64,000 nt of DNA from the NCBI GenBank assembly GCA_964277385.1, contig OZ195520.1:806001-870000 (forward strand), given 5' to 3'. The notes below the pieces were generated by a model. That model saw only the letters and a program-made list of their open reading frames with translations. It made no database searches and had not been told where the DNA came from. The DNA is from WRAU01 sp964277385. Its GTDB lineage: Bacteria > Pseudomonadota > Alphaproteobacteria > WRAU01 > Hepatincolaceae. Made by a program: the position numbers and the translations under genes. Each line of letters starts with the position of its first letter. The stretch's first letter is position 1. This document shows positions 61,590 to 64,000 of the stretch, piece by piece.

Positions 61590-62009
61590 ATGAATTTTGT
61601 AGAAATTATAAACAAGCTAAGAAATTTAATAGAAAAAGAAATAAAAATAGAAGCCCTGCCCTCTTATTTAGTACAAGAGGATTATGTTGGTTATGTAATA
61701 GTATTTTATGATTTTGAAAAGCAAACAAATACTAATCAAATAATAATAAGAGGTGATATTTTCAGACAAATAGATGGATTAGAGAAGGAAAGTGGTTTTT
61801 CATTTATAGGGAATACTTATAGAGATAATGAGGATTATATAAGTTTTCATTCAAAAAAGGTTCAAGTATTGGGAACAGAATATAATGTTGCAAGAGGTTT
61901 AGGTCTTAGTGCACCGTTTTATTCAAAAATTACAGTAGAGGAAGAAGATGATAATGCAATTAAAAAAGTAGAAATTAATATTAACAACGACAAAATAATA
62001 GAAATATAA
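61590..62009 (+). CDS. tail terminator-like protein, copy 2
   Basis: Protein identical to that at 35298; the decoy start region behind it is also kept. Confidence 0.5.
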   Translation: MNFVEIINKLRNLIEKEIKIEALPSYLVQEDYVGYVIVFYDFEKQTNTNQIIIRGDIFRQIDGLEKESGFSFIGNTYRDNEDYISFHSKKVQVLGTEYNVARGLGLSAPFYSKITVEEEDDNAIKKVEININNDKIIEI

Positions 62010-62111
62010 ACTAAAGGAGAAAAAAAAATAAATACAACCTAAAAAAGGAAAACAAAATGATTTTAATAAATAAAACAAAATAATAAGCACAACATAAAAA
62101 AGGAAAACAAA

Positions 62112-63065
62112 ATGGCTTTAATAGATGAAATTATAGAAATAGATATAGACTTGGCAAGTATGAGCTCAAGTCCATTAGTTCATAGAACTTTTGCATGTTT
62201 CTTAAAAATTCAAGGAGGAGTAAATTCTATATTAATTAATCAATCAAATTTAGATGAAGAAATAGAGAATATCCATGAAGACCATCAAAGTGAAGTAAGA
62301 ACATGGTTTAAAAGTGGTGGTTCATCATTAAGAGTTTACTCTAACAATGTAGAATATTTAGGAAAGTTAAAAGAAATAGAGGAATATAACTTGATATTTG
62401 CAGGTAACTTAGCAGCAGATCAATTAAAAATTCATAAATCTCTAAAAAAGGAACTTTTACTAGATAAGCACCTATTTTTTACAGTAGATAAGAGTTTTAA
62501 TATAAAAGATTATCCAAAAGGTCGTGGAGTGCATGCAATGTTAAGCGATGAAAAAGTATCTACTTTAGAGATGTTTGAATATTTAGCACCATATACCAAA
62601 GTAGATTATTACCGTAAAAACAATTTTGAAACAAGTAAAATTGAAGGATTACCATTAAAAACATTATCGTTTTTAACATCTAATAATATCGGTAGTTTGG
62701 TTTATTTTTCAGAATTTAAGGAAAACAAATATTACAACATAGTAGATGTTGTAGGTTTTGGTTTAAACAGAAACTTTTTAATTAAAGACCTAGAATACAA
62801 AATTAAAAATAGAAGTTTAACGGCTCTAGCTAATGGTAATAAATATAACGATATGACCTTAGCGAAAATAGATAATGTGTCAGCATCTTGTTGTGATTTT
62901 TATGTAGATTTAGGAATGATAGAAAATTACACAACCAGTTATGTACCTAAATCAAAACAACAAACAGAAGATGTAGTGAATGGAATAGTAAGAGGCTTTA
63001 AAGTTAGTTATAAACCACTTGATGAAATTAAGAAAATACATATTAATTTGCAAGAAGAACTATAA
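62112..63065 (+). CDS. tail sheath (DUF3383-like), copy 2
   Basis: Protein identical to that at 35820. Confidence 0.7.
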   Translation: MALIDEIIEIDIDLASMSSSPLVHRTFACFLKIQGGVNSILINQSNLDEEIENIHEDHQSEVRTWFKSGGSSLRVYSNNVEYLGKLKEIEEYNLIFAGNLAADQLKIHKSLKKELLLDKHLFFTVDKSFNIKDYPKGRGVHAMLSDEKVSTLEMFEYLAPYTKVDYYRKNNFETSKIEGLPLKTLSFLTSNNIGSLVYFSEFKENKYYNIVDVVGFGLNRNFLIKDLEYKIKNRSLTALANGNKYNDMTLAKIDNVSASCCDFYVDLGMIENYTTSYVPKSKQQTEDVVNGIVRGFKVSYKPLDEIKKIHINLQEEL

Positions 63066-63080
63066 ACAAGGAGATATTTA

Positions 63081-63482
63081 ATGATACACCCAAGCAATAC
63101 CCTAATCATATGGGGAAGTTACACAATTAATGAGATGTTTAATGTTATAAGCATAGGTAAACCACCAAGTGAGAGTATTTACACCCAAAGACAAGAAATT
63201 TTACCTAATGGAAAATCAAGGAAAATAGCTACAGTTAATTCAGAAAACGATTTTTCAATCACAGTAGACGGTGGAGTTGTTAACAGAGAAAACTTTTTAA
63301 AAATGAAAGAATTATTTGAAGATGACTATACCAACAGAATGAGATTAGTTAATGCAACAACTGGAGAGGTACTTGTAGAGTATAAAAGCACAATATTAGC
63401 TAACATTAACTTTTTAGAAAATATAGACGATGGTTCAGGAACCAACGCTATCTTAACATTTAATTGTATTAATGAGTTATAA
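63081..63482 (+). CDS. tail tube candidate, copy 2
   Basis: Protein identical to that at 36789. Confidence 0.6.
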   Translation: MIHPSNTLIIWGSYTINEMFNVISIGKPPSESIYTQRQEILPNGKSRKIATVNSENDFSITVDGGVVNRENFLKMKELFEDDYTNRMRLVNATTGEVLVEYKSTILANINFLENIDDGSGTNAILTFNCINEL

Positions 63483-63488
63483 AGTGAA

Positions 63489-63749
63489 TTATTTTAAAAA
63501 AACAAAAGCCATAAGCGTTGCTATAAAAGCACCTAAAACGGCAACATTAACAGTTATAAGAATATTAAATTTAATTCTTATTTCCTGTTTTAACGAATTA
63601 ATCTCAGATTTAATTTCAGTAATGTCGTTTTTTTGTTCAAGAACAAGTTTAGTAGATTCAGCCACCTCAACAGAGGCCTTTTCTGCTAAATCTTCCTCTA
63701 CTCCTGCTTTTTTTAGAGCTTTATATAAGTTTGCTGAAATAATTGGCAT
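63489..63749 (-). CDS. antisense DUF1640-like membrane protein, copy 2
   Basis: Protein and upstream GAGG site identical to those at 37197-37457. Confidence 0.7.
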   Translation of the reverse strand: MPIISANLYKALKKAGVEEDLAEKASVEVAESTKLVLEQKNDITEIKSEINSLKQEIRIKFNILITVNVAVLGAFIATLMAFVFLK

Positions 63750-63835
63750 TTTTAACCTCGTTAATTTATTGAATATATACAATATAGCTTTAAACCTTAA
63801 TAAAATCAACTTAAACAAACTATTAGGAGTAAATC

Positions 63836-64000
63836 ATGCGTTTAGAATATCAACCTATTACTGCAAATAATATTGCAACATTTAATGCATATGTAAATGC
63901 AGTTCGTTGTGACGGCTTTAGTAAGTTCGCAAATTATTATGCAAGCGAATTCCCTGCCCTCTTTAAGAATATAACAATATTTGAAAGTGAACAATCTAGT
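63836..64000 (+). CDS. tail assembly chaperone candidate, copy 2, cut by window edge
   Basis: The first 55 codons match the gene at 37544 exactly; the remainder lies outside the window. Confidence 0.45.
   Translation, partial: MRLEYQPITANNIATFNAYVNAVRCDGFSKFANYYASEFPALFKNITIFESEQSS

Larger units (their letters stand above)
53542..64000 (+). mobile_element. second tandem prophage, left 10.5 kb, cut by window edge
   Basis: It repeats the left end and structural genes of copy 1 in the same order and orientation. A few dozen base differences lie between 53625 and 59518. From there to the window end I find none. It should carry on to a right end and the chromosomal attR outside the window. Confidence 0.93.

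Noticed and set aside
53542..64000. Second prophage as an assembly artefact
   Set aside because: A few dozen base differences and a 3-bp deletion separate the copies, and the inner junction has true attP structure. Long reads would still be the final proof.

Overview
The window comes from a very AT-rich bacterial chromosome. GcrA (19180-19869), a class I lysyl-tRNA synthetase, a plant-type glutamate-cysteine ligase next to RsmE, and the ComF/glutaredoxin/methyltransferase group together point to Alphaproteobacteria. The low GC and small conserved gene set suggest a host-associated lineage (Holosporales- or Hepatincola-like is possible, but the sequence alone cannot fix the taxon).

Positions 1-27183 are chromosomal core. 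They hold ispG (partial) and rodZ, an FMN-dependent NMO/FabK-like enzyme, ubiG, grxC, comF, a methyltransferase, sfsA-map-radC, a fused BolA-monothiol glutaredoxin, a carboxylesterase, a secreted serine hydrolase, rpsD with a possible autoregulatory leader, and a fructose uptake pair (1-phosphofructokinase plus EIIABC fructose PTS). A YfcC-type transporter, an outer-membrane beta-barrel, the run lysS-gcrA-Nudix, ubiA-ubiD and rsmE-gshA follow. Three ubiquinone genes (ubiG, ubiA, ubiD) indicate a respiratory quinone pathway.

An elongator tRNA-Met (27184-27260) is the attachment site of a complete prophage of about 26.3 kb (27247-53541). It is followed directly by a second, nearly identical prophage in the same orientation (53542 to beyond the window end). 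The copies are offset by 26,295 bp, then by 26,292 bp after a 3-bp deletion. The phage has a contractile-tail plan: amidase, terminase, DUF1073-like portal, DUF2184-like capsid, DUF3383-like sheath, tube, short tape measure, baseplate, fibre and holin-like genes. A divergent repressor, a small-gene early operon, a tyrosine integrase and a primase-helicase complete it.

The least expected part is 43975-46999, between the late operon and the repressor. It carries seven tandem genes for small exported proteins with two conserved cysteines. They fall into three subtypes arranged A-B-A-B-A-A-C, each with its own near-identical leader containing an extended -10 promoter, and their 3' halves look shuffled between copies. 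This is probably a prophage-borne, recombining secreted-protein cassette of unknown function. Other unusual structures are a set of repeats at exact 10-bp spacing at the phage left end, integrase arm-type repeats in opposite orientation on the two sides of the core, a hairpin over the endolysin ribosome binding site, a 177-bp tandem duplication fixed in both prophages, and an antisense coiled-coil membrane gene inside the tail operon.
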